A stretch of DNA of 64,000 bases from JADCGM01 sp943368345 (GCA_943368345.1 CALRKY020000013.1:1-64000), one strand, 5' to 3'. Shown: positions 52,209-61,393, numbered from the stretch's first letter. Notes: a model not told the origin generated them from the letters alone. Numbers and translations: made by a program.

Positions 52209-52997
52209 ATGGCGACCAATCTCGATCCACGCGGCGCAGGGCGCGCCATCCTTGTCGGCGCTGGACCCGGCGATCCGGAGCTTCTGACCGTGAAGGCGGT
52301 GAAGGCGCTCGGTCTAGCGGACGTTGTGGTCCATGACGGGCTTGTCGATCCGCGCGTGCTTGATCTGGCCCCGGCATCGGCGCTGCGCATTTCGGTCGCC
52401 AAGAAACGCAATCATCACACACTGCCGCAGGAGGCGATCAACGCGCTGGTTGTTGCCCATGTCCAGACCGGGGCGACCGTCGTGCGACTGAAGGGCGGCG
52501 ACCCGTTTGTGTTCGGGCGCGGTGGCGAAGAGGTGGAGGCGGTGCGCGCCGCCGGACTTCGGGTTGAAGTCATCCCCGGCGTGTCAGCCGCGCTTGGCTG
52601 CGCGGCGGGCGCGATGTTGCCGCTGACCCACCGTGGCCTGTCTTCCACCGTCAGCTTTGTGGCGGGGCAGTGCAAAGGCCTGACCGAACAGGATTGGACC
52701 GGGCTGGCCGGGCCCGACCGCACGCTCGTGGTCTATATGGGGGTCGCCACCGCCAGCGCGATTGCCGACAAATTGATGGCAGACGGCCTGTCGCCGGAGA
52801 CGCCGGTTGCGATCCTGGAGCGCGGGACCCTGCCGGGCGCGCGCAGCCTGCGCACCCTGCTCGCTGATCTGGGCGGAGCGGTGGAGCGACACCGGGTCGC
52901 CAGTCCGGCGGTGCTGGTCATCGGTGATGTGGCAACCCTGTCGGATGCCGAGGATGTGCTCGGCTCCCATGCGGCGCGGGCGGAGATTTTGGCATGA
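52209..52997 (+). CDS. cobA: Uroporphyrinogen-III C-methyltransferase
   Basis: 262 residues from ATG 52209 with AAAGG upstream. Tetrapyrrole methylase motifs: LVGAGPGDPELLTVKAVKAL, VRLKGGDPFVFGRGGEE, VIPGVSAALG and LTHRG. It makes precorrin-2 for siroheme, the cofactor of the sulfite reductase encoded downstream. First gene of the sulfite-assimilation operon; the 95 bp upstream probably hold its promoter. Confidence 0.95.
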   Translation: MATNLDPRGAGRAILVGAGPGDPELLTVKAVKALGLADVVVHDGLVDPRVLDLAPASALRISVAKKRNHHTLPQEAINALVVAHVQTGATVVRLKGGDPFVFGRGGEEVEAVRAAGLRVEVIPGVSAALGCAAGAMLPLTHRGLSSTVSFVAGQCKGLTEQDWTGLAGPDRTLVVYMGVATASAIADKLMADGLSPETPVAILERGTLPGARSLRTLLADLGGAVERHRVASPAVLVIGDVATLSDAEDVLGSHAARAEILA

Positions 52998-53287
52998 AAC
53001 TCCTGACCGGCAATGACCTTGGGTCTGGCGGCGTCATCTGGTGGACCGGCCTCGACTGGTCGCCCTTTGTCGCCGATGCCGCCGATGTTGGGGAGCATGG
53101 CGAGCGGATCGCCACCGAACAGGAGGCGCTTCGCCATGTAAATGCGCCTTATGTGATCGCCGGAACGCAGGGCGATGATGGCCCGGTCCCCGGCCATATC
53201 AAGGACCGGGTGCGGTCCAAGGGGCCGACCGTCAGGCCGGATTTGGCCTTGTCCCGGGATAGTGCCGCCGGCCAGTGGGTGATTTGA
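52994..53287 (+). CDS. DUF2849 protein of the sulfite reduction operon
   Basis: 97 residues: MKLLTGNDLGSGGVIWWTGL, then EALRHVNAPYVIAG and VRSKGPTVRPDLALSRD. DUF2849 proteins are regularly found between cobA and cysI in alphaproteobacteria. Function unknown; likely an accessory factor. Overlaps cobA by ATGA. Confidence 0.85.
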   Translation: MKLLTGNDLGSGGVIWWTGLDWSPFVADAADVGEHGERIATEQEALRHVNAPYVIAGTQGDDGPVPGHIKDRVRSKGPTVRPDLALSRDSAAGQWVI

Positions 53288-53288
53288 C

Positions 53289-54911
53289 ATGTATCGTTAC
53301 GACAGGATTGACCAGGCCATCGTTGACGCCCGCGTCGATGAATTCCGCGACCAGACCCAGCGCCGGATGGCGGGCGAACTGACCGAGGATCAGTTCAAGC
53401 CGCTGCGGCTGATGAACGGCCTCTATCTGCAATTGCACGCCTATATGCTGCGCGTCGCCATCCCCTATGGCACGCTTGACGGGCGGCAGATGCGGATGCT
53501 GGCGCACATCGCCCGGAAATATGATCGGGGCTACGGCCATTTCACCACGCGGCAGAATATCCAATATAACTGGATCCGCCTCGCCGATGCGCCGGACCTA
53601 TTGGCCGAACTGGCAACGGTTGAGATGCACGCCATCCAGACCAGCGGCAATTGCATCCGCAACATTTCGTCCGATCAGTTTGCAGGCGCCGCCGCAGACG
53701 AGGTGGGTGACCCGCGCCCCTGGGCCGAACTGCTGCGTCAATGGTCAAGCTTCCACCCGGAATTCAGCTATCTACCGCGCAAGTTCAAAATCGCCGTGAT
53801 CGCCAGCGACACCGACCGCGCCGCGATGAAGCTGCACGATATCGGCCTGCAGCTGGTGGAACGGGGCGGCGTCCTCGGCTTCAAAGTCTATGTCGGCGGC
53901 GGCATGGGCCGCACCCCGATCATCGCCAGCCTGATCCGCGACTTCATCCCCGCGACCGAAATGCTCGGCTATTGCGAGGCGATCCTGCGCGTTTACAATC
54001 GCTACGGTCGCCGCGATAATATCTACAAGGCGCGCATCAAAATCCTGGTGACCGAGCTTGGCGCAGCGGAATTCACCAAGCAGGTCGAGGCGGAATGGGC
54101 GATCCTGAAACCGATGGGCATTGATGCGCCCCAGGCCGAGATTGACCGGATCACCGCCTGTTTTGCGCCGCCAGCCTTTGCGCCAGCCAGCGATGATCCT
54201 GACCTGGCCGACCCAGATTTTGCGCTTTGGGTGAAGACCAATGTCCATCCGCACAAGCAACCTGGCTATGCGATTGTAACCATCAGCTTGAAGCCTGTGG
54301 GCGGTATTCCGGGCGATGCATCGGCGGATCAGATTGATGCGATTGCCGGTCTGGCGGAGCGCTACAGCTTCGATGAACTCCGTGTCACCCATGCGCAGAA
54401 TCTGGTGCTGCCACATGTCCGGAAAGTCGACCTATATGCGGTCTGGTCGGCGCTGCACGAAATGGGGCTGGCAGACGCCAACCTCGATCTCGCCACCGAT
54501 ATCATTGCCTGCCCCGGCCTCGATTATTGCAGCCTCGCCAATGCCCGGTCGATCCCGGTTGCGCAGGCGCTGGCTGAGCGGCTCGCCCCGGTGCAGCGCG
54601 ACCTTGGCGAGCTGAAAATCAAGATTTCCGGCTGCATCAATGCCTGCGGCCATCATCATGCCGGGCATATCGGGATCCTTGGCGTCGACCGGAAGGGCGA
54701 GGAAAATTACCAGCTGCTGCTCGGTGGATCAGGGGCGGAGGATGTCAGTCTGGCGAAAATCATCGGCCCCGGCTTTACGCAGGATGGCATTGTTGATGCG
54801 GTCGAAAAGGTGACCCAATGCTATCAGCAGGTGCGCGCTCCGGGCGAACGTTTCCTCGATACCTATCGCCGGGTCGGCGTCGAACCCTTCAAGGAGGCGG
54901 TTTATGGGTGA
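53289..54911 (+). CDS. cysI: Siroheme-dependent sulfite/nitrite reductase
   Basis: 540 residues, two ferredoxin-like/catalytic repeats. Substrate-site arginine regions are GHFTTRQNIQYNW and TSGNCIRNISS. The Fe4S4-siroheme ligands are in IACPGLDYCSLANARS (Cys-x5-Cys) and SGCINACGHHH (Cys-x3-Cys). The neighbours cobA, DUF2849, DUF934 and cysH point to assimilatory sulfite reduction rather than nitrite. Overlaps the DUF934 gene by 8 bases. Confidence 0.93.
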   Translation: MYRYDRIDQAIVDARVDEFRDQTQRRMAGELTEDQFKPLRLMNGLYLQLHAYMLRVAIPYGTLDGRQMRMLAHIARKYDRGYGHFTTRQNIQYNWIRLADAPDLLAELATVEMHAIQTSGNCIRNISSDQFAGAAADEVGDPRPWAELLRQWSSFHPEFSYLPRKFKIAVIASDTDRAAMKLHDIGLQLVERGGVLGFKVYVGGGMGRTPIIASLIRDFIPATEMLGYCEAILRVYNRYGRRDNIYKARIKILVTELGAAEFTKQVEAEWAILKPMGIDAPQAEIDRITACFAPPAFAPASDDPDLADPDFALWVKTNVHPHKQPGYAIVTISLKPVGGIPGDASADQIDAIAGLAERYSFDELRVTHAQNLVLPHVRKVDLYAVWSALHEMGLADANLDLATDIIACPGLDYCSLANARSIPVAQALAERLAPVQRDLGELKIKISGCINACGHHHAGHIGILGVDRKGEENYQLLLGGSGAEDVSLAKIIGPGFTQDGIVDAVEKVTQCYQQVRAPGERFLDTYRRVGVEPFKEAVYG

Positions 54912-55329
54912 GCTGCGGTTCCGCGATGACGCGGCGGTGGATGAACCCGGCACGACGCTCGACGGGTTTCTCGATCAATCCAACGCCAGCGCGGTTCGCA
55001 TTGAACCGGGCGAGGATGTCCGACGCTTGGCGCCCGCCCTCGACCGGTTGCGGCTGGTTGAGATCAGCTTTCCGATCTTCCGCGATGGCCGGGGCTATTC
55101 AGCCGCCCGGATTCTGCGGGAGGAGATGGGCTATACTGGCGAATTGCGCGCCGCTGGCAACGTCCTTGTCGACCAGCTTTGGTACATGCGCCGTGCCGGT
55201 TTTGACAGTTTTGCACCGGAAAAGGCGCTGGATCAGGCCGCCGTCGACCGGGCACTGGCCCGCTATGATTTCGTCTACCAGAAAGTCGCCGACAGCCGCC
55301 CGCAGGCCTGGCGCTTCCGGCATGGCTGA
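54904..55329 (+). CDS. DUF934 protein of the sulfite reduction operon
   Basis: 141 residues: FDGRGYS-like block reads FRDGRGYSAARILREEMGYT, then GNVLVDQLWYMRRAGFDSF and ARYDFVYQ. DUF934 proteins always accompany cysI and cysH in this operon type and are thought to assist sulfite reduction; the mechanism is unknown. Overlaps both neighbours by 8 bases. Confidence 0.88.
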   Translation: MGELRFRDDAAVDEPGTTLDGFLDQSNASAVRIEPGEDVRRLAPALDRLRLVEISFPIFRDGRGYSAARILREEMGYTGELRAAGNVLVDQLWYMRRAGFDSFAPEKALDQAAVDRALARYDFVYQKVADSRPQAWRFRHG

Positions 55330-56077
55330 AGCCGCGCGCCAGCGGGACGTTATCGACACCGCGCCGCCCTTTACGGCGGCGGATGTGGAGCGACTGACCG
55401 CGCGGTTTGCAGGTATGCCCTCGGCGGACATGCTGGATGAATTGCTGCGCGGAGAGCTGCGCGGACGGGTCGTCGCCGTCTCCTCCTTCGGGGCGGAATC
55501 GGCAATTCTGCTGCATCAGGTTGCGCAAATTGACACCGGTATCCCGGTGATTTTTGTGAATACCCAGAAAATGTTCGGCGAAACGCTCGCCTACCGCGAC
55601 ACGCTGGCCGAGCAACTGGGGTTCACCGACCTCCGGGTGATGCGCCCTGATCCCTATCTGATCGCCCAGAAGGACAAGACCAGCCTCCGTTGGTCCTATG
55701 ACCCAGATGGCTGCTGCGATTTGCGCAAGGTCGAGCCACTGCGACGAGCACTTCAGCCCTTTGATGCCTGGATTTCGGGGCGCAAAGGCTTTCAGGCCGG
55801 ACGCGCCGCCTTGCCCCGGTTCGAAACTGATGAAGGCCGCCTCAAAATCAACCCGCTCGCCGATTGGTCCAAAGCCGACCTCGACGGCTATTTTGCCGAA
55901 CACCGCTTGCCCCGCCACCCGTTGGAAGCGCAGGGCTACGCCTCAATCGGCTGCATGCCGTGCACCAGCATCGTCCAACCCGGCGAAGACCCCCGCGCCG
56001 GCCGCTGGCGTGGCTGGGACAAAGTCGAATGCGGTATCCACGAGCCTTTACCCGACCCGAACGAACCGGTGTTCTAA
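55322..56077 (+). CDS. cysH: Assimilatory adenylylsulfate (APS) reductase
   Basis: 251 residues from ATG 55322. The PP-loop is SSFGAESAILLHQVA. Cys131-Cys132 (DGCCDLRKVEPL) with Cys211 and Cys214 (IGCMPC) give the four-cysteine set that binds a 4Fe-4S cluster. That set marks APS reductases and is missing in PAPS-only enzymes. The catalytic cysteine is Cys237 in VECGIHEP. It makes sulfite for the upstream CysI. Confidence 0.94.
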   Translation: MAEAARQRDVIDTAPPFTAADVERLTARFAGMPSADMLDELLRGELRGRVVAVSSFGAESAILLHQVAQIDTGIPVIFVNTQKMFGETLAYRDTLAEQLGFTDLRVMRPDPYLIAQKDKTSLRWSYDPDGCCDLRKVEPLRRALQPFDAWISGRKGFQAGRAALPRFETDEGRLKINPLADWSKADLDGYFAEHRLPRHPLEAQGYASIGCMPCTSIVQPGEDPRAGRWRGWDKVECGIHEPLPDPNEPVF

Positions 56078-56137
56078 CGCGCGAGCTTGGGGAACCGGGC
56101 ATGGCGAAGGCGGCGGCGCTGTGCCAAAGTCTTGGGC

Positions 56138-56893
56138 ATGGAACAGCTGCCGATCTTTGTGAATCTGCGCGGGCGGCGGGTGCTGGTCACTGGCACTGGC
56201 GAGGCTGCGGCGGCCAAGGCGCGGCTGGTGGAGGCCGCCGGGGGCATTGTTGTGATGACAGTAGAGCCCGGCGCGCGCTTGGCATTCGTGGCGAGCGACG
56301 ATGCCGAGGCAGAGGCCTCGCGGTTGAAGGCGGCTGGCCTGCTGGTCAATGTGGTCGACCGGCCCGAGCTTTGTGATTTCACGACGCCGTCAATCATCGA
56401 CCGCGCGCCCGTCACCGTCGCCATTGGGACAGCCGGGGCGTCCGCCACCTTGGCGAAGGCGCTGCGCGAGCGGTTGGAAGCACTGCTGCCGACGGGGCTT
56501 GGCAAGCTCGCCACGGCGATCCGGGATGCCCGGACACCGGTCGTGGCAGCCGTGCCGACGCCGACCGCCCGTCGCCAATTCTGGGACCAACTGCTGGCCC
56601 CCGGTGGTCCACTCGATCCGATGACGGATGTTGATGACCCAGCCAGCATCATCGCATCGGCGCTGACGGGACGAGGCGAGCCGCAGGACAGCCTGACCCG
56701 CATTTCGGCGGTCGAAGTTGACGACCTGACCCTGCGGCAGCTCCGCGCCCTGTCCAGGGCCGACACGATTTTCTTCACCCCCGCCGCTGCCCCCGCGATC
56801 CTCGACCGGGCCCGCCGGGATGCGATCCGGCAGCCCTGTCTCGCTCTGCCCCTTGACCTGCCGCCCGGGCACAGCGTTTTTGTGGCGCCATGA
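56138..56893 (+). CDS. Siroheme synthase-like precorrin-2 dehydrogenase/ferrochelatase with a vestigial methylase tail
   Basis: 251 residues from ATG 56138. The N-terminal NAD fold is NLRGRRVLVTGTGEAAAAKA, with the middle dimerisation part TGLGKLATAIRDARTPVV and ARRQFWDQLL, as in Met8/CysG-N. After residue ~185 it reads ISAVEVDDLTLRQLRALSRA, DTIFFTPAAAPAILDRARRD. That resembles the first ~45 residues of a tetrapyrrole methylase but lacks the GAGPGD loop and everything after. It completes siroheme after CobA. Confidence 0.8.
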   Translation: MEQLPIFVNLRGRRVLVTGTGEAAAAKARLVEAAGGIVVMTVEPGARLAFVASDDAEAEASRLKAAGLLVNVVDRPELCDFTTPSIIDRAPVTVAIGTAGASATLAKALRERLEALLPTGLGKLATAIRDARTPVVAAVPTPTARRQFWDQLLAPGGPLDPMTDVDDPASIIASALTGRGEPQDSLTRISAVEVDDLTLRQLRALSRADTIFFTPAAAPAILDRARRDAIRQPCLALPLDLPPGHSVFVAP

Positions 56894-57858
56894 TCACCGA
56901 AAGCCTCGCCTACCTCATCGCCCCGGATGGGCGAGCGAAACAAGTTCCTTTTGCCGAGGCCTCGAGTCACGACATCGGGGATGGGCTGCTGTGGCTTCAT
57001 ATTGATGGCAACAGCGACTTCTGTTCGGCGTGGCTGCACGGGCAATCGGGTCTTGCCGATGCGGCCATCGCGGCGCTGACGGCGGTTGAGACCCGCCCGC
57101 GCGCCACGCCCTTCGACAAAGGCGTTCTGGTCAACCTGCGCGGGGTCAATATGAACCCGGAGGCCGATCCCGAGGACTTGGTATCGATCCGTCTGTGGGC
57201 CGAGGCGGGACGGGTTCTGAGCGTCAGCTACCGCCCGTTGCTGGCTCTGGATGATCTGATCGCCGTGGTGGAATCGGGTCGGGTGAAGGACCCCGGTGAC
57301 CTGATCGTCCATCTGGCCGACGTGCTGACAATCCGGCTGGAAACCCCGATCAACGATCTGGCCGAGCGGGTCGACCGGCTTGAAGAGGATGTGATCGAGG
57401 GGGAGCGCAAAAGCCTGCGGGAGCGGATCGGCCGTGTCCGCCGCACCGCCATTGGCCTGCGCCGCTATATCAGCCCGCAGCGCGACGCCCTGTCGGGGCT
57501 GATTCTCGGGCGGTTCGATTGGCTGCATGACGATGACCGGGTCCATATCGGTGAAGCGTTGAACCGGGTGACCCGCATGGTCGAGGAGCTTGATTCGGTG
57601 CGCGAACGCGGAGCGGTGTTGACCGAACAGCTGGCCGACATGCGGGCCGAATCGATGAATGAGCGCAATCTGGTGCTGACGGTCGCCGGGACGGTGTTCC
57701 TGCCCTTGACCTTCCTGACCGGCCTGTTCGGCATGAATGTCGGCGGCATCCCGTTCGGGCAGCATAACGTCGGTTTTTCAGTCATCAGCGCCGCCAGCAT
57801 CGCGGTTGGGATCGCGCTGTGGGTCTGGTTGCGACGCCGCGATGGTCTTGGCGGTTAG
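56890..57858 (+). CDS. zntB: CorA/ZntB-family divalent metal transporter
   Basis: 322 residues. Long cytosolic N-terminal funnel, a coiled-coil helix (DLAERVDRLEEDVIEGERKS..), then two C-terminal membrane helices with the pore motif GMN in FLTGLFGMNVGGIPF. The GGIPF ending after GMN is typical of ZntB, which moves zinc with protons. Overlaps the preceding gene by ATGA. Confidence 0.9.
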   Translation: MITESLAYLIAPDGRAKQVPFAEASSHDIGDGLLWLHIDGNSDFCSAWLHGQSGLADAAIAALTAVETRPRATPFDKGVLVNLRGVNMNPEADPEDLVSIRLWAEAGRVLSVSYRPLLALDDLIAVVESGRVKDPGDLIVHLADVLTIRLETPINDLAERVDRLEEDVIEGERKSLRERIGRVRRTAIGLRRYISPQRDALSGLILGRFDWLHDDDRVHIGEALNRVTRMVEELDSVRERGAVLTEQLADMRAESMNERNLVLTVAGTVFLPLTFLTGLFGMNVGGIPFGQHNVGFSVISAASIAVGIALWVWLRRRDGLGG

Positions 57859-57914
57859 GGCGAGCTGGCATTGCCCCTTGCGGCAAAGTCCGGGACAGGC
57901 CAAATGTCGCGCCC

Positions 57915-58658
57915 ATGACCGAACTCATCACACTGTTCTCCGAGCCCGCAACCTGGGCTGCCCTCATCACCCTGATTGCGATGGAGTTGGTGCTCGGCAT
58001 CGACAATCTGATCTTCATATCGATCCTGACCAACAAGCTGCCCGAGGAGATGCGCCCAAAGGCGCGCCGGATCGGCATTGGTCTGGCGCTGGGCCTGCGC
58101 CTCGCGCTGCTCGGGTCGGTCGCCTATATCGTCCAGCTGACCCAACCGCTGTTCACCGCCTTTGACCATGCCTTTTCGTGGCGGGACCTGATCCTGATCG
58201 CCGGTGGCCTGTTTCTGGTCTGGAAAGCCACCAAGGAAATTCATGAAAGCGTCGATCCGGTCGAGCGGGAACATTCCGCCGCCGACGCCGCCGTGCGCAT
58301 CGGCTTTTCCGCTGCCATTGGCCAGATCATCATGCTCGATATCGTGTTTTCCATCGATTCGATCATCACCGCGGTTGGCATGACCGATGATGTTCCGGTG
58401 ATGTTCATCGCGGTGATCGTCGCCGTTGCCGGCATGTTGTTTGCGGCGGGACCACTGTCGTCTTTCATCGCCAAGAACCCGACGGTGGTGATGCTGGCGC
58501 TCGGCTTCCTGATGATGATCGGCATGACCTTAATCGCCGACGGCTTCGGCGTGCATGTGCCCAAAGGCTATATCTATGCCGCGATGGCGTTTTCGGCGGC
58601 CGTGGAAATCCTCAACATCATCTCCCGCCGCGCCAGAGACCGGCGTGCGGGAGCCTAG
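57915..58658 (+). CDS. TerC-family integral membrane protein
   Basis: 247 residues, seven or so membrane helices. Family motifs: AMELVLGIDNLIFISILTNKLP with acidic residues in the membrane, and QIIMLDIVFSIDSIITAVGM. Members are linked to tellurite resistance and to metal (manganese) export or loading of exported proteins. Start ATG 57915. Its stop codon lies inside the first arm of a terminator hairpin. Confidence 0.92.
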   Translation: MTELITLFSEPATWAALITLIAMELVLGIDNLIFISILTNKLPEEMRPKARRIGIGLALGLRLALLGSVAYIVQLTQPLFTAFDHAFSWRDLILIAGGLFLVWKATKEIHESVDPVEREHSAADAAVRIGFSAAIGQIIMLDIVFSIDSIITAVGMTDDVPVMFIAVIVAVAGMLFAAGPLSSFIAKNPTVVMLALGFLMMIGMTLIADGFGVHVPKGYIYAAMAFSAAVEILNIISRRARDRRAGA

Positions 58659-58685
58659 GGTGAGGACCTGCTGACCCTAGCTTTT
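58655..58685 (+). terminator. Intrinsic terminator after the terC-like gene
   Basis: Stem CTAGGGT (58655-58661) / ACCCTAG (58674-58680) with a 12-nt loop, then CTTTTC. The stop codon TAG at 58656-58658 is part of the stem. Confidence 0.65.
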
Positions 58686-58713
58686 CGGGCGCACGCGGCC
58701 TAACGACGGCGGC

Positions 58714-59331
58714 ATGACGATTTATCTCCACGAAGGCGATCTGCCGCGCACCGATCTGTTTGCCCCCGGCCCGATTGCGGTCGACACCGAGGCAATGGGG
58801 CTGATCAATTCCCGTGACCGGCTCTGCCTTGTTCAACTATCGGACGGCGGCGGTGATGAACATCTCGTGCGGTTTGACCCCGGCCAATATGACGCGCCCA
58901 ATCTGAAGCAGTTGCTCGCCGACCCGGCGCGGCTGAAACTCTATCATTTTGCCCGTTTCGATCTGTCGATCATGAAACAATATCTGGGCGTGATGGCCGC
59001 CCCGGTGTTCTGCACCAAGACGGCGTCGCGGTTGATCCGGACCTATACCGACCGGCACGGCCTCAAAGATTTGGTGCGGGAACTGCTGGGCGTCGAAGTC
59101 TCCAAGCAGCAGCAGTCGTCGGACTGGGGCGCACCGGTGCTGAGCGATGCGCAAAAGGACTATGCGGCGTCCGATGTGCGCTTCCTGCACCGGCTGACCA
59201 CGCTGCTGACCGAGCGGCTGGCGCGCGAAGGGCGCACCGCGCTGGCGCAGGCTTGTTTTGACTTTCTGCCACACCGGGCCGAACTCGATCTGGCCGGTTG
59301 GCCCGAAATCGATATTTTCGCGCATATCTGA
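58714..59331 (+). CDS. rnd: RNase D-like 3'-5' exonuclease
   Basis: 205 residues. DEDDy exonuclease motifs: AVDTEAMGL, YHFARFDLSIM, and the third Asp/Tyr motif in KDYAASDVRFLHRL. It lacks the HRDC domain of full-length RNase D (about 370 residues), so it is the short alphaproteobacterial form. Followed one base later by lptC. Confidence 0.9.
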   Translation: MTIYLHEGDLPRTDLFAPGPIAVDTEAMGLINSRDRLCLVQLSDGGGDEHLVRFDPGQYDAPNLKQLLADPARLKLYHFARFDLSIMKQYLGVMAAPVFCTKTASRLIRTYTDRHGLKDLVRELLGVEVSKQQQSSDWGAPVLSDAQKDYAASDVRFLHRLTTLLTERLAREGRTALAQACFDFLPHRAELDLAGWPEIDIFAHI

Positions 59332-59332
59332 C

Positions 59333-59971
59333 ATGGCACCGTCCGCCACCGACTTTCACACGGCGCGCCAGCGTTCGGCCCGGCCCGGAAGCGGGTTTGA
59401 TCGCTGGATGACGGTGTTGAAGGTGGCGCTGCCGGTGGCGGCGACGGCGCTTGGTCTGACCTTCCTGCTGCTGCCACTGACGGCGTCGGAGGAATTTTCG
59501 TTCCTGCTCTCCAAGGATCAGGTCGGCAGTGCCCGGGAACGGTTGCTGGTCGAACGGGCGGTCTACCGGGGCGAAGACAGTCGCGGGCAGCGCTTCATGA
59601 TTTCGGCAGCGCGCGCCGTGCAGCGCAACTCTGCGACCCCGGTCGTCGAACTGTCGGGCATCAGCGCCGAACTGGCCGCCAAGGACGGCCCGTCGCGCGC
59701 CGTCGCCAATGCCGGTCAATATGACATGAAGCGGGAACGGATCACCATGATCGGCCCGGTTCGCTTTTCGGCGGCGGATGGAACCCGGCTGGAAACCCGC
59801 GACGTCACCATTGATCTCGCCAGCCGGACGGTGACGAGCGGCGGGATGGTCGATGGCCGGGTGCCGCTGGGCGCATTCCGGGCCGGACGGTTGCGCGCCG
59901 ATGTCCGGGGCCGGGTTGTGACGCTGGATGGCGGCGCGTCCTTGCACATCGCGCGGCGAACCGGCAGATGA
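59333..59971 (+). CDS. lptC: LPS export ABC transporter periplasmic protein LptC
   Basis: 212 residues from ATG 59333. One N-terminal membrane helix (VLKVALPVAATALGLTFLLL), then a beta-jellyroll: VVELSGISAELAAKDGPSRA, GPVRFSAADGTRLETRDVTI. The position before lptA and lptB confirms the call. It hands lipopolysaccharide from the inner-membrane transporter to LptA. Confidence 0.9.
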   Translation: MAPSATDFHTARQRSARPGSGFDRWMTVLKVALPVAATALGLTFLLLPLTASEEFSFLLSKDQVGSARERLLVERAVYRGEDSRGQRFMISAARAVQRNSATPVVELSGISAELAAKDGPSRAVANAGQYDMKRERITMIGPVRFSAADGTRLETRDVTIDLASRTVTSGGMVDGRVPLGAFRAGRLRADVRGRVVTLDGGASLHIARRTGR

Positions 59972-60498
59972 CCGACATGCGTATCCTGTTTCCTGCCCTG
60001 CTGATCTGCCTTGGCGCGCCGACATTGGCGCAGGGTCTCGGCAGTTCCGCGCTGAAAGGCCATGACACCAACGCGCCGATCGATATCGACGCCCAGCGGA
60101 TCGAGGTCCGCGATCTTGAGAATATCGCGGTGTTCTCGGGCGCGGTGAAGGTGAAGCAGCAGGACATGAACCTGTCCGCCGCCGAACTGCGGGTGTTTTA
60201 TGAAAAGGGTGCCGGTGGCAACCCAACGATCCTCCGGATCGATGCCAAGGGCGGCTTCTCGCTGGTCAGCCCGTCAGAGCGCGCCAAATCCTCCTACGGC
60301 GTTTATGACGTGGAACAGCGGCAACTGACGATGATTGGTGATGTCGTGCTGAACCGTGGTGATTCGGTCCTGCGCGGTCAGCGGCTGGTGATTGATCTCG
60401 ATACTGGCCGGTCAACGCTTGACGGTGCCCCGTCCGGCGGTCCGGCCAACAGCCGGGTGACCGGTCGGTTCGTGGTGCCACCCCGTCCGGGAAAATAG
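59968..60498 (+). CDS. lptA: LPS transport periplasmic protein LptA
   Basis: 176 residues, signal peptide ending at LAQG. OstA-like beta-strands: IDIDAQRIEVRDLENIAVFS, GAVKVKQQDMNLSAAELRVF, and DVVLNRGDSVLRGQRLVIDL. It forms the periplasmic bridge for lipopolysaccharide. Overlaps lptC by ATGA; the first ATG or the one three codons on may be used. Confidence 0.92.
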   Translation: MTDMRILFPALLICLGAPTLAQGLGSSALKGHDTNAPIDIDAQRIEVRDLENIAVFSGAVKVKQQDMNLSAAELRVFYEKGAGGNPTILRIDAKGGFSLVSPSERAKSSYGVYDVEQRQLTMIGDVVLNRGDSVLRGQRLVIDLDTGRSTLDGAPSGGPANSRVTGRFVVPPRPGK

Positions 60499-60553
60499 AC
60501 GCCGACGCGGATTCGCTTGCCGCGACCACAGTGGTGAAGCTATCCTGCCTTAA

Positions 60554-61393
60554 ATGTATGCACGAACCGCGCCAACCGGGCCGGATCGGTTTGCGGACAG
60601 TGGGTTGGGGTGGCGCGTGGCGGACGCAAAGGCAGTGACAATCGAACGCGCTGCAGCGGCCGGGGCAGCCGATCAGGGGCTGGCCGTGGTCTCCATCGGC
60701 AAACGCTATGACAAGCGTGTCGTGCTCCGCGACGTGTCGCTGTCGGTGAACCGGGGAGAAGTTGTCGGCCTGCTCGGCCCGAACGGTGCCGGAAAGACCA
60801 CCTGCTTTTATTCGATCATGGGCCTGGCCCTGCCTGACCAGGGGCGGATCATGCTCGACGGCGCTGATATCACCGGTCTGCCGATGTACCGCCGCGCCGC
60901 CCTCGGACTCGGCTATCTCCCGCAGGAGACTTCCATCTTTCGCGGCCTGACGGTTGAACAGAATATCCTGGCGGTGCTCGAAGTGGTAGAGCCGGACGTC
61001 GATGTCCGGCAGGCCAGACTCGATCAATTACTCGATGAATTTTCGATGACGCGGCTGCGGGACGCCCCAGCGATGGCCCTGTCGGGCGGCGAGCGGCGGC
61101 GCTGCGAAATTGCCCGGGCTCTGGCGGCGGCTCCGTCGATCATGCTGTTGGATGAGCCATTCGCTGGGATCGACCCGATCTCGATTTCTGACATCCGCGA
61201 TCTGGTCCGCCACCTGAAGGACCGCGACATCGGGGTGCTGATCACCGATCATAATGTCCGCGAAACGCTCGACATCGTCGACCGGGCCTGCATCATCTAT
61301 GATGGCCGCGTGCTGTTCGAAGGGACGCCGACCGACCTCGTTGCCGACGAAGATGTGCGCCGCGTCTATCTCGGCGAAAGCTTCAGTCTGTAA
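60554..61393 (+). CDS. lptB: LPS export ATP-binding protein LptB
   Basis: 279 residues if ATG 60554 is used; a GTG at 60617 after GGGGTGG would remove 21 non-conserved residues and is a fair alternative. Walker A GPNGAGKTTCFYSIMGL, Q-loop YLPQETSIFRGLTVEQNI, signature LSGGERRR, Walker B IMLLDEPFAGIDPISISDI and the switch His in ITDHNVRETL. It powers lipopolysaccharide extraction. Followed by rpoN, a conserved arrangement. Confidence 0.96.
   Translation: MYARTAPTGPDRFADSGLGWRVADAKAVTIERAAAAGAADQGLAVVSIGKRYDKRVVLRDVSLSVNRGEVVGLLGPNGAGKTTCFYSIMGLALPDQGRIMLDGADITGLPMYRRAALGLGYLPQETSIFRGLTVEQNILAVLEVVEPDVDVRQARLDQLLDEFSMTRLRDAPAMALSGGERRRCEIARALAAAPSIMLLDEPFAGIDPISISDIRDLVRHLKDRDIGVLITDHNVRETLDIVDRACIIYDGRVLFEGTPTDLVADEDVRRVYLGESFSL

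Noticed and set aside
56074..57765. 563-codon open frame on the minus strand
   Set aside because: Antisense to the precorrin-2 dehydrogenase and zntB genes; low-complexity Ser/Arg/Ala composition, no motifs.
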